From Membranipora membranacea (lineage: Eukaryota > Bryozoa > Gymnolaemata > Cheilostomatida > Membraniporidae), in assembly GCA_914767715.1 (NCBI GenBank), contig OU612072.1, positions 15,810,001 to 15,874,000 on the forward strand: 64,000 nucleotides of DNA, written 5' to 3'. The position numbers were made by a program, and so were the translations under genes. Positions 1 through 11,882 of this stretch are shown here, piece by piece (position 1 is the first letter of the stretch; every line of letters starts with the position of its first letter). The notes beneath the pieces were generated by a model. That model was not told the DNA's origin and made no database searches. It was given only the letters and a program-made list of their open reading frames with translations.

Positions 1-1350
1 ATCATTTAGGAGGCATTTGTAGCAAATCGACGTCGAGTCCATGTGATTATCAGAGGGGAAAATATCTCTGCGGTAGTCACACCACAAGTTTAAATCTGTA
101 TGATTTCTGCCACTGGAAATAACCCACAGTGCTTTGGCAGATACAACATGCTCGAGATAGAAATTGGCAATATAAAGGCAGATCAATACATCGCTAAGTA
201 TTTCAAGGTTTTGTTTACATTAATATGATGAATAAATGAGATTGTGGCTATGACATTCCAATCAAACTCCATTATCAGCCCCGCATGAAAACCAGTGATA
301 TTATACTTCAATTATTAGCTTCATGAATAGCGGCTTTCAATAGAATTTCAATGGAAGATACAAAATTTACACAGGTAGATTGTGTGTTTTTCTTGAAAAT
401 GTGTATTTCCAAACTGCACAGAAATCTAAAATAAATTCTTTGTAAATCTCGACACTTGAATTTGACAGCCTCCTAAAGAGGAGTATTGATAATCGTGTTA
501 GTAGTGGGATACCTGGAGAAACGTTCTATTTTTTCATTAGATCTTGTCCATCACAGATACTCAGCACATCCTAACATAGACTATCAATATTACTGACTGA
601 GTGCAGCAGGTCTTATGAGAGCACATGTCACTGCACACATCAGCCACTTAGGAAATTAATTTGTCGAGTTTTCGAGTTATTTCGTCAGTATGGATCTGAT
701 TTGGGAGGCTAGTGTTGGGTAAATTGCAAGATTCGGTACAAACTATAAAGCATGTCACGGACCATTTTTGGGTGAGTCTGAAATAAGCAAGGCTTTGTCA
801 GCAGGAAGAATCAATTGCTCCATTATAATCTTATTTTAACAAAGCAAACAAGTGCATCGGTCTGAAATGAAAATCACTCATTTTCATGCTTGAAAAACAG
901 CGGACAGGGAATGCGGCAAAGTCATAGTCGTTGATCGCAAATTATAGAACTTTCTTTTGCACTTTTATGTCATCAGACAGACTTGTGAGTAACTTTGTCA
1001 TTTATTTGCAAAAGTTGTTATCTAACCACAATAGTCACTAATATTACAGTATTTCCCCAATAACAGGCTCATCACAAATCGCCTGGACTAGTTGGGCGGT
1101 GCATGAGTAGGCAACTCAATGTTGTTAACTTATAACCCCCAAACCTACCAGACCAAATAACCCTGATGACTAATTTTATACGCAAATGCATGTGTGATAG
1201 CTGTCTTAATCTGATTTCAAGCTCAAAAAAGATACCAAGAAACCTGTTCCTTTACAATCACTTCAAATTGTCATGCATATGCCATTCTGCTTAACAAACA
1301 ACAACCACTGATTGAGCTCTGTGTTTTTAAAACTGAACAATACCACTAAA
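1..1350. other. 5' flank of the GPCR gene, no gene seen
   Basis: AT-rich single-copy sequence with no long reading frame and no recognisable domain on either strand. It should contain the promoter and 5' UTR of the GPCR gene that starts at 1351, but I see no convincing TATA box or initiator. An in-frame TGA at 1309-1311 closes the GPCR frame upstream, so the first ATG at 1351 is the natural start unless there is an upstream coding exon. Confidence 0.5.
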
Positions 1351-3298
1351 ATGTCTGGTTTAAACCAGGAGAATAGCACTTTAGCAGACTATGTTTCAAT
1401 CCACTCTGACGGGCAACTCTCTACTGGGGTGAAGTCTTATCTGATAGCTACTTCCTTTATCACATTGTATATTGGGGTACCGAGTAGTATTCTTTGCCTG
1501 TACTGCCTCCGAAAGTCTACAGCATTCAGGAAAAACCAGTTTGTATTTGTGACCTTACATTTAGTAACAATGTCATACTACAGCCTCACCGTTGGTTTAA
1601 CAAATGCGATGATTATGCTTAAAGGGGGGACAACAACCTTCCAGTGTCAGATCATAGCAGCCTCGACTTTCTGCGCAACTTTGCTCGATGTGTTTGCTGG
1701 CGCAGCTTTGGCTATTGGTGAGATCGGCAGGATAGCCTTTCCAAACCACGTATACAATTATCCTAGACTTTACATCATTCTGCTGCTAGCAACTATATTC
1801 GCTATCACGCTCTCGTCAGCTGTCTACAGATATGTTCATGTATATCTCAACCATTACACTGGCTGGTTTCGTTACTTCCTAACCTGTTTGGATGACAACA
1901 TCGTTCAAAACGACTCAGTAAACCAGCCGACCATTGTACATAATGCTCATTTTGTTGAGGTTGCTGTGACATTACCAATTGTAGCTATGATCGTAGGAAG
2001 CATGATACTGTTGACCATTAAAGTGACCAGTACAAGCTGTTACAAGAAAATAAGCAGATATATGAAGGCCAGTGATGGGTCTGATCTAGGAGTAACACCA
2101 AACCAGTCCTTGTCAACTGGGGATTCTCAGCAAAGTGAAGCGTGGGCTAACAGGGTAAGCTACAACAGTCCGACTATGCAAATTCACATAGACCTATTAC
2201 AGCTATTACGGATTGCAGTAGACCATTGAAATCCGGTCCAGTCAAGTCTTTGTCAATTGGGGGGTTCTCAGCAAATTGAAGAGTTGGCTAATAAGGTAAG
2301 CTACAGCAGTCCGGCCAAGCAATTTGACATATTACCATAAACCATAGAGGAGTATAGTATTTGCATTTCATCATTTCTCACATGCTTGATATAGCAAATT
2401 CATTGCTAGTGGATCCATTACCTCGGCCCCATTTCTTCAAAATTGCACCTTAACTAGTGAAGAAGGTGTAAGCTAACAGCAGGTCAACCTCTAACTGGCT
2501 AACCTTAACTGTAGCTAATATTTACACTTCAGGGTAAACAGGTTTTTATGCAAGTTACTAACTCATTTGCAGCAGTTCTGATCCAGCCTGCAATCAAGCT
2601 TTATAAATGTTAGACTTGCCGCTACCTGATGGCTGCTGTAAAAATAAAAATTGTTCAAATTGTTATTCACCATTCATAGAATTACACCAAGAAAGTTTGA
2701 GTTGAGTAATCAGCTTGATTTGACATCTTTTTTATGTCCATTTCAGATTAACTCAACCGTCTTGCTTATAGAGGCTTTCCAGATGATCCTTTGGCTACCG
2801 GTACTGGCGTTTAAACGTAACTCAAACATACCATTCAGCGCCACTGCCTGCATTTACCACACCATAATAGCCATCCAAGCTGTTGAACCTATTATATTAA
2901 TAAATTTCAACAGACAACTTTATAAGAGGTACCGTGAACTACGACACGCTCTCTTTGGTCCGCTATGTAGTGGGAAAGTTCAGAGTACTCTTCAAACAGA
3001 GGATGATGACACTTGGATGAGGGACTATGAAATGGCGATGCATTCTCAGTCACAACATCCTACAGTTCAAAACAAGAGACTGCCGGGTGATGATCTACAA
3101 ACACAACAGGCAAAAAAGGATAGCTGGTTAGAAAACCTGTTACAAGCTAAAGGTGTAAAAATACCCAACTCAAAACAGTCCAAACAATTTCGTGAAAAGA
3201 TCATTGGAGATGTTATGACATACAAGGAAAGTGCTTTGAAGTTATCAGAGAGAAGGAACGGCATTACTGTGATCGGAAATAATGAAACAAAAGAATAA
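1351..3298 (+). CDS. Class A (rhodopsin-like) G-protein-coupled receptor, two exons
   Basis: Exons 1351-2154 and 2747-3298 join in phase 0 (AGG|gtaagc ... tttcag|ATT) and encode 451 residues. Seven hydrophobic segments lie near residues 29-53, 63-90, 99-128, 138-160, 200-226, 270-290 and 297-321. Cys99 at the start of TM3 and Cys179 in the second extracellular loop match the class A disulfide. The TM3 end reads EIGRIAFP where most members have DRY. TM6 has LWLP, like the CWLP toggle motif. TM7 has EPIIL in place of NPxxY, followed by a basic helix 8. The N-terminus carries an NST glycosylation site and no signal peptide. The cytoplasmic tail is long, about 125 residues. The altered DRY and NPxxY motifs mean the ligand and coupling cannot be guessed. 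The tail is duplicated at 56766-57134. Family assignment is good; the subfamily is unknown. Confidence 0.8.
2083..2330 (+). repeat. Tandem duplication of the GPCR exon-1 end with its splice donor
   Basis: The stretch about 2098-2190, which ends exon 1 and carries the donor GTAAGC at 2155, is followed by a diverged second copy at about 2238-2330. That copy has its own GGTAAGC donor near 2296. An in-frame TGA at 2227-2229 lies between them, so the second donor cannot extend the receptor reading frame. It looks like a decayed duplication inside intron 1. Confidence 0.6.
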
Positions 3299-4284
3299 AC
3301 CCGAGAGCGTTTTACAAACGTTTTGAGTCAAACATTTTTACAAACGTTTTGAGTCTGTCAAAGCTTCCATTATCATCCAATTCGCCCAACAATTTATTTC
3401 AGGGATCAAAGGGGGCAGAATTGTTGCTGCTGGGTATATATTGTATAATATTATTATTTGTAATTAAATCGACACCGATGTCTAAAACACTCAAAGACTC
3501 ACATTCCTGAATAGCTTTCAAGACATCAAAACTAACATTGGTGGTAAATTAATTGTAATAAAAAACCTGTCTCCCTCAGTTGTTCATGGTCGAAAGAAGT
3601 TCAGGGCGCCGCACTTATTACATCAAAAAGTGAAGAGTTGATGTTTTAAAGTTGAAGAAAAGACTTGGTCAGTTTAAATGAAAACTGAAGAAGGTTTCAC
3701 TATTTTGGGGAAAAATTGTGTAGAAGATCACCTTCAATCTGCTGCAAAATATTTATCCTGAGACGAGTGAGAAGTTTGTTATAGTTTGTATCTGTGTAAT
3801 GAACTGACAGATCTAGGTGATACTGTGGCATTGATAGCCAGCCAAATATGGCTTACTTGGAAAACTATGATTAACTTGATAATATGTAATAGTAAACTGG
3901 CAATGTGTGACAGGTACTCTATGTACAGATATACCAGGCATTGAGAGATTGTTTATCATCCAAGGTCAGTATCAACAATGAAACTTAGCTAAGGCGAGAT
4001 AGATACAACATTGATCTATGTGTTTACATTAGCTGTCAATCAAAAAATGTCTTGCTTACAAAAAGGGAACATCATATAATACTGAAACATAAATTGAATT
4101 TCCAGCTGTCATCATCAGATAACATGTGAGCGATTGACATAAAGTCATGTGAAGTAGTAAAGGCTAACTCATTTCATTATTTCACATGACCCAGATGAGG
4201 AAGTTCGGATCACATCACTCAAAGTTGTCGAGCTTGCGTGTTGAGATTTCCATAACGTTGGAATTACTTTGACACTAGTTACAG
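3299..4284. other. GPCR 3' flank and conserved upstream block of receptor gene A
   Basis: Positions 3299-3736 follow the GPCR stop and are repeated at 57135-57564. An AATAAA at 3558-3563 is a possible poly(A) signal. From about 3737 the sequence is shared with the regions upstream of the other three receptor copies (about 30290, 41035 and 59030), so it probably holds the promoter and 5' UTR of gene A. No specific promoter motif was identified. Confidence 0.5.
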
Positions 4285-4320
4285 GACGCCTTGTTGCTGC
4301 CATTTCTGTCTTCAAAGAAC

Positions 4321-7300
4321 ATGGTGAGAGATTATCGAACCTATTTTGACCACCTAAAATTCATCTTGTGCTCAAACTTTCTCTGGTTACTGGTAGTAGC
4401 ATTGTTTTCTCATATTATAACAACGTAAAAATCAAAGAGAACTAATTTATCGAACACTGCGCATGGGACTCTACTCTCCAAGGATTAGGCGACCAAAACA
4501 ATTAGTTCTAGTAGCTATCCAGTCAAATTTGATTAGGGGTGCGAGACTGCATCTGCATTGAATGTACACATTTCCAAGGGGATGAAACTTTTTTAAAGCA
4601 GGCTAGTTGTGATGTTTTATTGGTTTTAGTTGTAGTGCTCGGAGTGTGAGATTTATGGGGGATAGAAACTAGAGTCAATCTCTGGAAACAAGAGTAGGGA
4701 ACAAGCCATGCGAAAATAAAGCATGACATCACATCCATGTTGTAAAACTGAGACTTGTGTCAGAATTTTCACTCTCTTCCAAGCAACCTCACTAGCAAAT
4801 GTAGTCGTAGTGGTTGAAATGGTCGTTGCAGCAATACAAGAAATCTTAACAGCAATAATTTCTTTTATCATGAAAACCTGCATTCCAAGTTTAAATAGAG
4901 TATCACTTCAGATATAGTTTGTCAATTGTAGGAGAGGACAATCTGCTTTCTGCTAGTGGCAGGTGTTGCTTGTGGATTGATGTAAGTATTGTCCTCAGAT
5001 ATTCCTTTCCAAATCAAATCTTAACATTGAACGATCGAAGTAGATTTTGATAAAGAAATCTGACCATTTAAGATGAAAATTGCCCACTGCCTGTCAGATG
5101 GAAGGAGAATGTGACAGGACAGGGATAAAAGTACATAGAATTACCTTGTCGATAATAGACATGAGGATTTGTTGTGGATTTGAAAATGCGGTTTGCATCA
5201 GAATAATGATGCGCTATCTCTATATTGTTTTGTAGATTATCACCTGAAAATGAGATGACAACTTACACTATAACTGAATACCATGTCTACCATTTGGAGG
5301 CTGACTTGTATAAAGTTGGTAATATTCTCTACTCAGATGAGAACGCAATTAAAACCACAGACGGGATAACTACATCTTTAATAGCAGGGTCAGCACCGTC
5401 ACGGGGATATCGGAACGGGATAGGAGGAGATGCCAGGTTCAATCATATCTTTGGTTTCATGCAGCTGTCTCCTGATCAGGTTATCCTCGCTGATTTTGTC
5501 AACCATTGTCTGAGATCTGTCGATCGAGCGACAAACTGGACATCAGACTACACAGGGAATTGTACATCAGGAGGTCACACAGATGGTACTGACGGCTTAT
5601 TCAGTTCTCCCACATCAGTTCTACTTGATATTCACAATCCCAATCGTCTCATCATTGCTGAAGTAAATGGCGCTTTGCGATCTCTGAATATTGTTTCGAA
5701 AAGTTTATCCACCATTTTTCGTGGGGTATTCAAATTTTACAATATTATTCAAGAGAAAGTCACAGGGAACATTTATATAGCTGGTGCTAACCTGATTGGT
5801 TATTATAGCTTTGATAGTAACACTTTGACAACACTAAGTGCTGATGGTGATTATTGGAATGTCAAGTTTTTGGATGAACACAGACTCCTTCTGTCTGAGG
5901 CTGTTGAACACAGACTTAAAGTCCTCGATCTTAAAACAAACGCAAGCTCTTACATCTGCTCCGGTATCCAAGGACATGAAAGTGGTAACTTAACCTCCTG
6001 CAGATTATTTCACCCGTGGTCACTGCTTGTCCTCGACAACACTCTCTATATCGGGGATTTCTTGCAAATAAGATCAGTGCAGGGTGAGTACAGGTAGGGT
6101 GTTAATTGTTACCCGTGTTTATCTTCTGATAAATCTGATGCAATATAAATTAATATCAATCATTTCCGGTTTGCTGTTGGGCCTGAGATTAGGGATTATA
6201 ATTAGGCATGTTTTTTGTCTAAGGGAGATTTTACCTCTCTAAACTATGGTTGCATAACTAGCTCTAACTCCCCTGATTGCATGTTAACAGGTTTGCCAAG
6301 CGCTTATATCTATTACTATCAAATCGATATTGGTATAATTGATTTTTTATATTGCTTTAAAATAAAGCAAAAGCTTTTTGACTCATTTGAACAAAAGCAC
6401 AGAACTATACTACATGTATTGGTGTATGCTGATAAATTAAAAATCATGATCATAAGTAGGACTTTCAATTAAATGCTGAGGGGGAAAGCCTTTAACCACA
6501 AGCTGGGGTTTATGTTGAAAACTGTCTAACCTCGTTAAAATCATCAAAACATGTCACTACTGTGAGGCATGATGCTAGAATAAGTCATCGTCTTCTTTCT
6601 CTAAGTTCCACTCTCTTTATACAGGGGAAGTAGATGGAATATCTCGAATATCTCCAACTACTACAACAGCTACCACTGCTACTGGTAAGATAACATTAAA
6701 ATCGGGATATTTGTAAGCCAAGATACAGGAACTTGAAAAAAGCTTGTGCTTTGTCTTAGATTTTTGACATGAACAAATCCAAAAACAAAAAACAAAATCA
6801 TTCTCACATTGCCGGTGATGAAAGTTCAGCCGAGAATTCAGTGAGCAATAATTTTTTGGAGGAAGAATTTTTGCCTCTTCAACTGTTTGAAGGGAGGTTT
6901 GCACATGTTCATGGTAGTGCCATCTAGCATTATATGATATTCCCAAGATAAGATATTAAGTTCAACTTTATCTTTCTGGAATAAGGTATTGAAATGGTAC
7001 TATAGGCCACTAAAGTAATTGATTAGTTTCTCCCTGTCCAATGTTCTTGGCAAATGTGGAAAGCATGTTGATTATAATTAGGCATGGTTTTTTTTCATTA
7101 AGATTGTCTACAAAATGTAGTTCAATACTAAGGGAGATTTTACCTCTCTAAGCTATGGTTGCATAACTAGCTCTGACTCACCTGATTGCATGTAATCAGG
7201 TTTGTCAAGCGCTTACATCTATTACTATCAAATCGATATTGGTATAATTAATTATTTTAAATTGCTTTAAAAAAAAGCGAAAGCTTTTTGACTCATTTGA

Positions 7301-8901
7301 ACAAAAGCACAGAACTATACTACACGTATTGGTATATGCTGATAAATTAAAATCATGATCATAAGTAGGACTTTCAATTGAATGCTGATAGGGAAAGCCT
7401 TAAGCTGGGATTTATGTTGAAAACTGTCTAACCTCGTTAAAATCATCCAAACATGTAACTACTGTGAGGCATGATGCTAGAATAAGTCATCGTCTTCTTT
7501 CTCTAAGTTCCACTCTCTTTATACAGGGGAAGTAGATGGAATATCTCGAATATCTCCAACTACTACAACAGCTACCACTGCTACTGGTAAGATAACATTA
7601 AAATCGGGATATTTGTAAGCCAAGATACAGGAACTTGAAAAAAGCTTGTGCTTTGTCTTAGATTTTTGACATGAACAAATCCAAAAACAAAAACCAAAAT
7701 CATTCTCACATTGCCGGTGATGAAAGTTCAGCTGAGAATCAAGTGAGCAATAATTTTTTGGAGGAAGAATTTTTGCCTCTTCAACTGTTTGAGGGAAGGT
7801 TTGCACATGTTCATGGTAGTGCCATCTAGCATTACATGATATTCCCAAGATAAGATATTAAGTTTAACTTTATATTTCTAAAATAAGGTATTGAAATGGT
7901 ACTATAGACCACTAAAGTAATTGATTAGTTTCTCCCTGTCCAATGTTCTTGGCAAATGTGGAAAGGATGTTGATTATTCAAATCTTTATCTTTAGCACAA
8001 GATACCTCTACTAAAACTACCAAAAAGTCATCACCTTCTACTGCCCAGATAGCAATTATATGTTCAACGGCGGCTGTTGTATTGTGTACTCTAATCGTTG
8101 GAGTGGTGATTGTTAAGATGAGAGGCAAACCGCCAACCCGATCTGCAGCTCAGAGGTAAAGTGAAACGGGGAGCTAAATCTGCAGATGTACTTTTGCACC
8201 ATAATGGACACAAACCCATACTTATACAGTATACGACAGTGCTGTCTTTTCTTGCAAATAAGATCGCACTAGAAATTCAAACGGTGTCATATTCAAACAC
8301 TTTCTTATTTCCCAGTATAACCATCAACATCCAAGCATAATCTGGTTATTTATACAGTCATTTTTAAAAAACGAGGAATTATAACATGATTTGTAAGCAA
8401 ACCCACAACTTATAATTTTTATCATACTTTCAGACGGTCTGAAGCTGATGGAATTCAGCTGGAAGTAACTGGCACTGCCCCCATGATTGGGAATCAGGTA
8501 ACTATCCAAGATGAAGAAGATGATGGGAACTACTGCCAGACAGATATGAGTCAGCCTGATTCTCATGTATACAGCTTGCCCAGGTGAGTTGTGAGGAAAG
8601 TTATTTGACCCCAAACATTACTTCTAAGACACACGCATAAGGTACACTAATAAGTACACAATTTGATGCAGGTTATCATTCGGATCGTAGCACAAATAAA
8701 TTGTCGTAGTCAAATGTGTTCATAAGGAACAATATTTTGTTCTCTTATTTCAGCCGTCCTACTGCTGAAGACAGTCAGCAGAAAGCTGCTGACGCTGCTA
8801 CTGGAATAAGGAATCAGGTCAATGTACAAGCAGATGAAGATGGTGGAGAATACTGTGGCCCAGATCCGGCTGATTATCACCAATACAGCCTGCCCATGTA
8901 A
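4321..8901 (+). CDS. Receptor A: signal peptide, six-bladed NHL-like propeller, Thr stalk, TM, Tyr-motif tail
   Basis: Coding exons are 4321-4323 (ATG only; the 5' UTR part of this exon may begin at 4285 or earlier), 4932-4981, 5236-6083, 6625-6684, 7527-7586, 7996-8155, 8434-8583 and 8754-8901. All junctions are GT-AG with matching phases and give 492 residues. Exon 2 encodes a signal peptide starting MERTICFLLVAGVACGL. Residues 19-300 form a propeller with NHL-type repeats (ADxxNHCLRSVD, DGTDGLFSxPxSVLLD), likely disulfides Cys109-Cys127 and Cys259-Cys273, and N-glycosylation sites. Two Thr-rich stalk exons follow, then a TM helix near 358-380 and an acidic tail with YSLP at Tyr440 and Tyr488. 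YxxP is the known consensus of Crk-type SH2 domains; signalling here is inference. The ligand is unknown. It is the best intact copy in the window. Confidence 0.82.
5236..6083 (+). other. Propeller exon of receptor A (six NHL-like blades in one exon)
   Basis: This is an 848-base exon, phase 2 in (tttgtag|a) and phase 1 out (cagg|gtgagt). Each of six blades has two recognisable turns. One is an [A/I/L]-[D/E/G]-x-x-x-x-(I/L)-(R/K) turn: residues 51-58, 103-111, 159-166, 200-207, 238-246 and 290-297. The other precedes the following inner strand: 32-36, 84-92, 139-146, 181-188, 220-228 and 273-282. The six-fold count matches the known six-bladed NHL fold. The positions that differ between copies sit in these turns. 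Strand assignment is by eye, not from a structure prediction. Confidence 0.7.
6190..7970 (+). repeat. Two tandem ~0.9-kb stalk-exon units in gene A
   Basis: Two near-identical units (about 6190-7068 and 7069-7970) each carry one 60-base Thr-rich exon (6625-6684 and 7527-7586, 902 bases apart) and the same flanking intron sequence. The exons are phase 1 at both ends, so any number can be included or skipped without a frameshift. The encoded module is GEVDGISRISP followed by Thr/Ala repeats, a likely O-glycosylated stalk. Confidence 0.8.
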
Positions 8902-10100
8902 AGTACAGGGAAAGCTATCTAAGGATTTCGAACTTAACATGACCATATCGAAGGAATATCTTATTGTTCCTATTTTCTCTAAACTTATTTTCACAAGCTG
9001 AAGAAGATGGTGGACATTACTCCGGCCAGATCCAGCTTATAATGAAATGTACAACTTACCCGTGTAAAGTACAGGGAAGGTTAGAATATATTGTTCCTTC
9101 TATCATATTATTCTCTAAATTTATTCTCACTTATAATCATCAATTGAACCTATACTTATGCTATATATTGCCCCCTCACTTTTGAACAAATCAATATTCT
9201 ATTCTTTGTTGATACTAGATACCTAGTGAAAAGCGCAACACATATTTAATCAGAGGGTGTGTGTCTGATGCGAATGCGAAATCCAAGTGTCAGATCGGAT
9301 TTTAAACCGGTCTATTATTACAGCTGTATTCCTATCAATCATCTTAACAGAAACTTTTATTTCTTTTCTTCCAGTTGATGCTGATTTCAAACTGTTTATT
9401 TTTTATGATATATATGATGTTGTTGTAAAAGAGTGAATTTTGTATTATGAAATAGAAACATCAGGAAGCAAACAGACCTTATCCAAAGTGGCTTAATGAG
9501 GTGTCTGGTTGACAGACCTGTTGCTAGCCATGACCTGTTGCTACTGCTAGCCAGTGTGATGGGTCTGACTGATTTGGTTAGATATCCCCAAATCAACCAG
9601 AGACATCGCATTAGCTAATATGTACATCATGTGGTAGTAATCAATCAACGGTATCTTGCCTTTATGTAGGGCTCAGGCCACTTGGCCAATGGAATCATCT
9701 TACTGCAATATTTCCCATGGTTTATATGGTTGTCTCCTGGAAAGGAGTGAGAGCAAATCTCTTGAAACAAGAGCAGGGAATAACCCATACTAAAACATAA
9801 TTTTAATGAAATTTCAAACATTTCTAAACTTGCTAACACTGGCTTTAATAAGGCATTCGAGGATATGAGCTGTAGCCAATTGATAAATGGCCGCCAACGC
9901 TTTATCAGGTCTAGAATGTGAAAAGTAAGGTTATGTTATGAAGAATTTTTTCATCAGTTTTATGAGAAGCCACGGCTATACTAGTGTTTTCTATGATATG
10001 TATTTCAGAATAGTCAACATCGAGTTATTTTCAAAAGGGTAACATTTTGATTTGTTTTCTATGAATTTTTATAATTGAGATAAACCTATAGTAGAGATAG
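8902..10100. repeat. Block S, first part (downstream of gene A)
   Basis: Non-coding sequence shared with the regions downstream of gene B (37000-38150) and at 53497-54225. It includes a conserved stretch around 9660-9900. No intact reading frame or transposon protein is visible. It is interrupted after 10100 by an insertion and resumes at 12858. Confidence 0.6.
8990..9066 (+). pseudogene. Decayed extra copy of the last receptor exon (gene A)
   Basis: About 90 bases after the stop of gene A, sequence resembling the end of exon 8754-8901 recurs (EEDGGHY-like start, then the Tyr and stop region with small indels, then the same AAAGTACAGGGAAGG flank). The reading frame is disrupted. The same relic sits downstream of B (about 37053-37130) and C (about 46613-46695), so it predates the gene duplications. 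It could be a disused alternative terminal exon. Confidence 0.55.
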
Positions 10101-11605
10101 TGTCAGATGCAGCAAACGATTAACCATACAAGAAAATTAGAGGGACACACACACACACAGTAAAAATCTTCGACAACGGGGATAACAAATTTTATTTCCG
10201 AAAAGTGCGACAGTACAAAACTAAAGGTCAATCACATATCATATAAAGACACAGTGCAGTGAATAACGTGTTAATATTCAACCAACACATTTCATAAACC
10301 AGACCCTGGACCGAAACCACAAAAATTGATAACCACTCATCAGCTGGATTAGAACTCCCATAAAATATGACACCTGTCAAAAATAATTACCTCTGCACCT
10401 ATTATCGGTGATTGGTTTCTAAAGCGGAGAAAAACAATGAGCGTGCAAAAGTCAAAAACTAAGACTAAGGGTGAACTCTAGGTCACCAGACATTATAACA
10501 CAAATTGCACTGGTTTCTGATTATATTTTTTTTTCTCATAAGTTCCATTGTCATCCACATGTTGTCAATTTGAATAGCTATGGTGATCTGTTTCGGCGTG
10601 ATTATTATAGGCTTGACCTGCTTGTTGTGAGAGCTTTGCTGCTTGTTCGCTGGCTTCGAATTGATGATATGAGAACCAAAGACTTTAAAGTTATAGATAT
10701 GAGATGAGTTCTGACAGTAGTGTGGTAGAGTATTCTTTAGATAATTAAGCTTGCACACTGTACTGTGAAGACAGGATATCACCATTAACCCACATAATCT
10801 GTAAAACAAAACAAAGTAAAGTTAGTTTAAATTCAATTATTACTAAGAGCTTAAACTGAGACCCAACGGATACATACTTAGGCATTCAGTGCATGGTGAC
10901 GGGTAGTTTAGGCTTAAACATCATAGGTTATCATTATTGAGATTTATCTAGACACAGGCTATATGGTAATGGAAAATAGTAATATTGTAGTAAATAGAGG
11001 GAATGGTGCACTGAGGGCGTGTTGAAATATAACAAAACATAATCACAGGGCCATGAGAAATCTGGGCACGTGCAACAACCCGTGGAGAATCAAACAACGG
11101 AAAACAACAGAAGTCACAAAACATCTTCAAAATAACCACAGAGTCACGAGATCTTTGGGCACGTCAATCAACCCTGGAAAGATTGCGAAATTAGAAAACC
11201 AATATATTGCACCACAGAAAACAAGTGCAGTTGACACCATAAGCTATTTTTAAAATAACGAGCAATAGAAGTCACTAAAGATCTTCAAAACAACCCTGGA
11301 AAGATTGCAAAATCAGGAAAACCAACAGATTACACCCTGGATAAACAGGTGCACTTGACACCATAAATTACTTAAAAATAATCGAAACAGAAATGAGGGA
11401 AGGTCAAGCAAAGGACAGACTAACTATGTTTTGACAGCTAGATAATTAAAACTGACAAAACACGCAAATCAAAAGAGAGTAATGACGAAATTGAGGCTAA
11501 AACCAATAACAAGGTAAACACCTTTACACCTGTAAATGCAAACGTTGCACAATAACAGGACAGCAAACCAGCACTATAAAAGCCTGATGGACACTTGTAA
11601 AAATC

Positions 11606-11803
11606 AGTCAGCGCCAGAGAGCGGGTTCACGACATACGGCATTACACATTTAATCAGATAACTATCTGATTTACTCAGCCCAAGGAGGCTTATTCTTCAA
11701 CTAAGAAGACAACAATTCAGTCAGCGCCAGAGAGCGGGTTAACGACGTACAGCATTACAGATTTAATCAGAGAATTATCTGATTCAGTCAGCCCAAGGAG
11801 GCA
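11606..11803. repeat. Two copies of a ~111-base repeat
   Basis: A unit beginning CAGTCAGCGCCAGAGAGCGG and ending in CAGCCCAAGGAGGC occurs at about 11606-11691 and again at about 11717-11803 with few differences. It lies inside the 2.76-kb insertion, just before the 49-base array. Confidence 0.75.
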
Positions 11804-11882
11804 CATCTACAGAGAGGAAAATTGTCTAAAAACTTTAGACACATTCAGCCAACAGAGCTTTTGGCAAGATATACAGAGATAC

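Noticed and set aside
6617-6946. Minus-strand frame of 109 codons, repeated at 7519, 34684, 35588, 62506 and 63409
   Set aside because: It is antisense to the stalk exon and its intron. Its conservation follows from the recent duplication of the unit, and it has no independent coding signal.
8324-8614. Minus-strand frame of 96 codons, with copies at 36394 and 45943
   Set aside because: It is antisense to tail exon 8434-8583 and flanking introns, a shadow.
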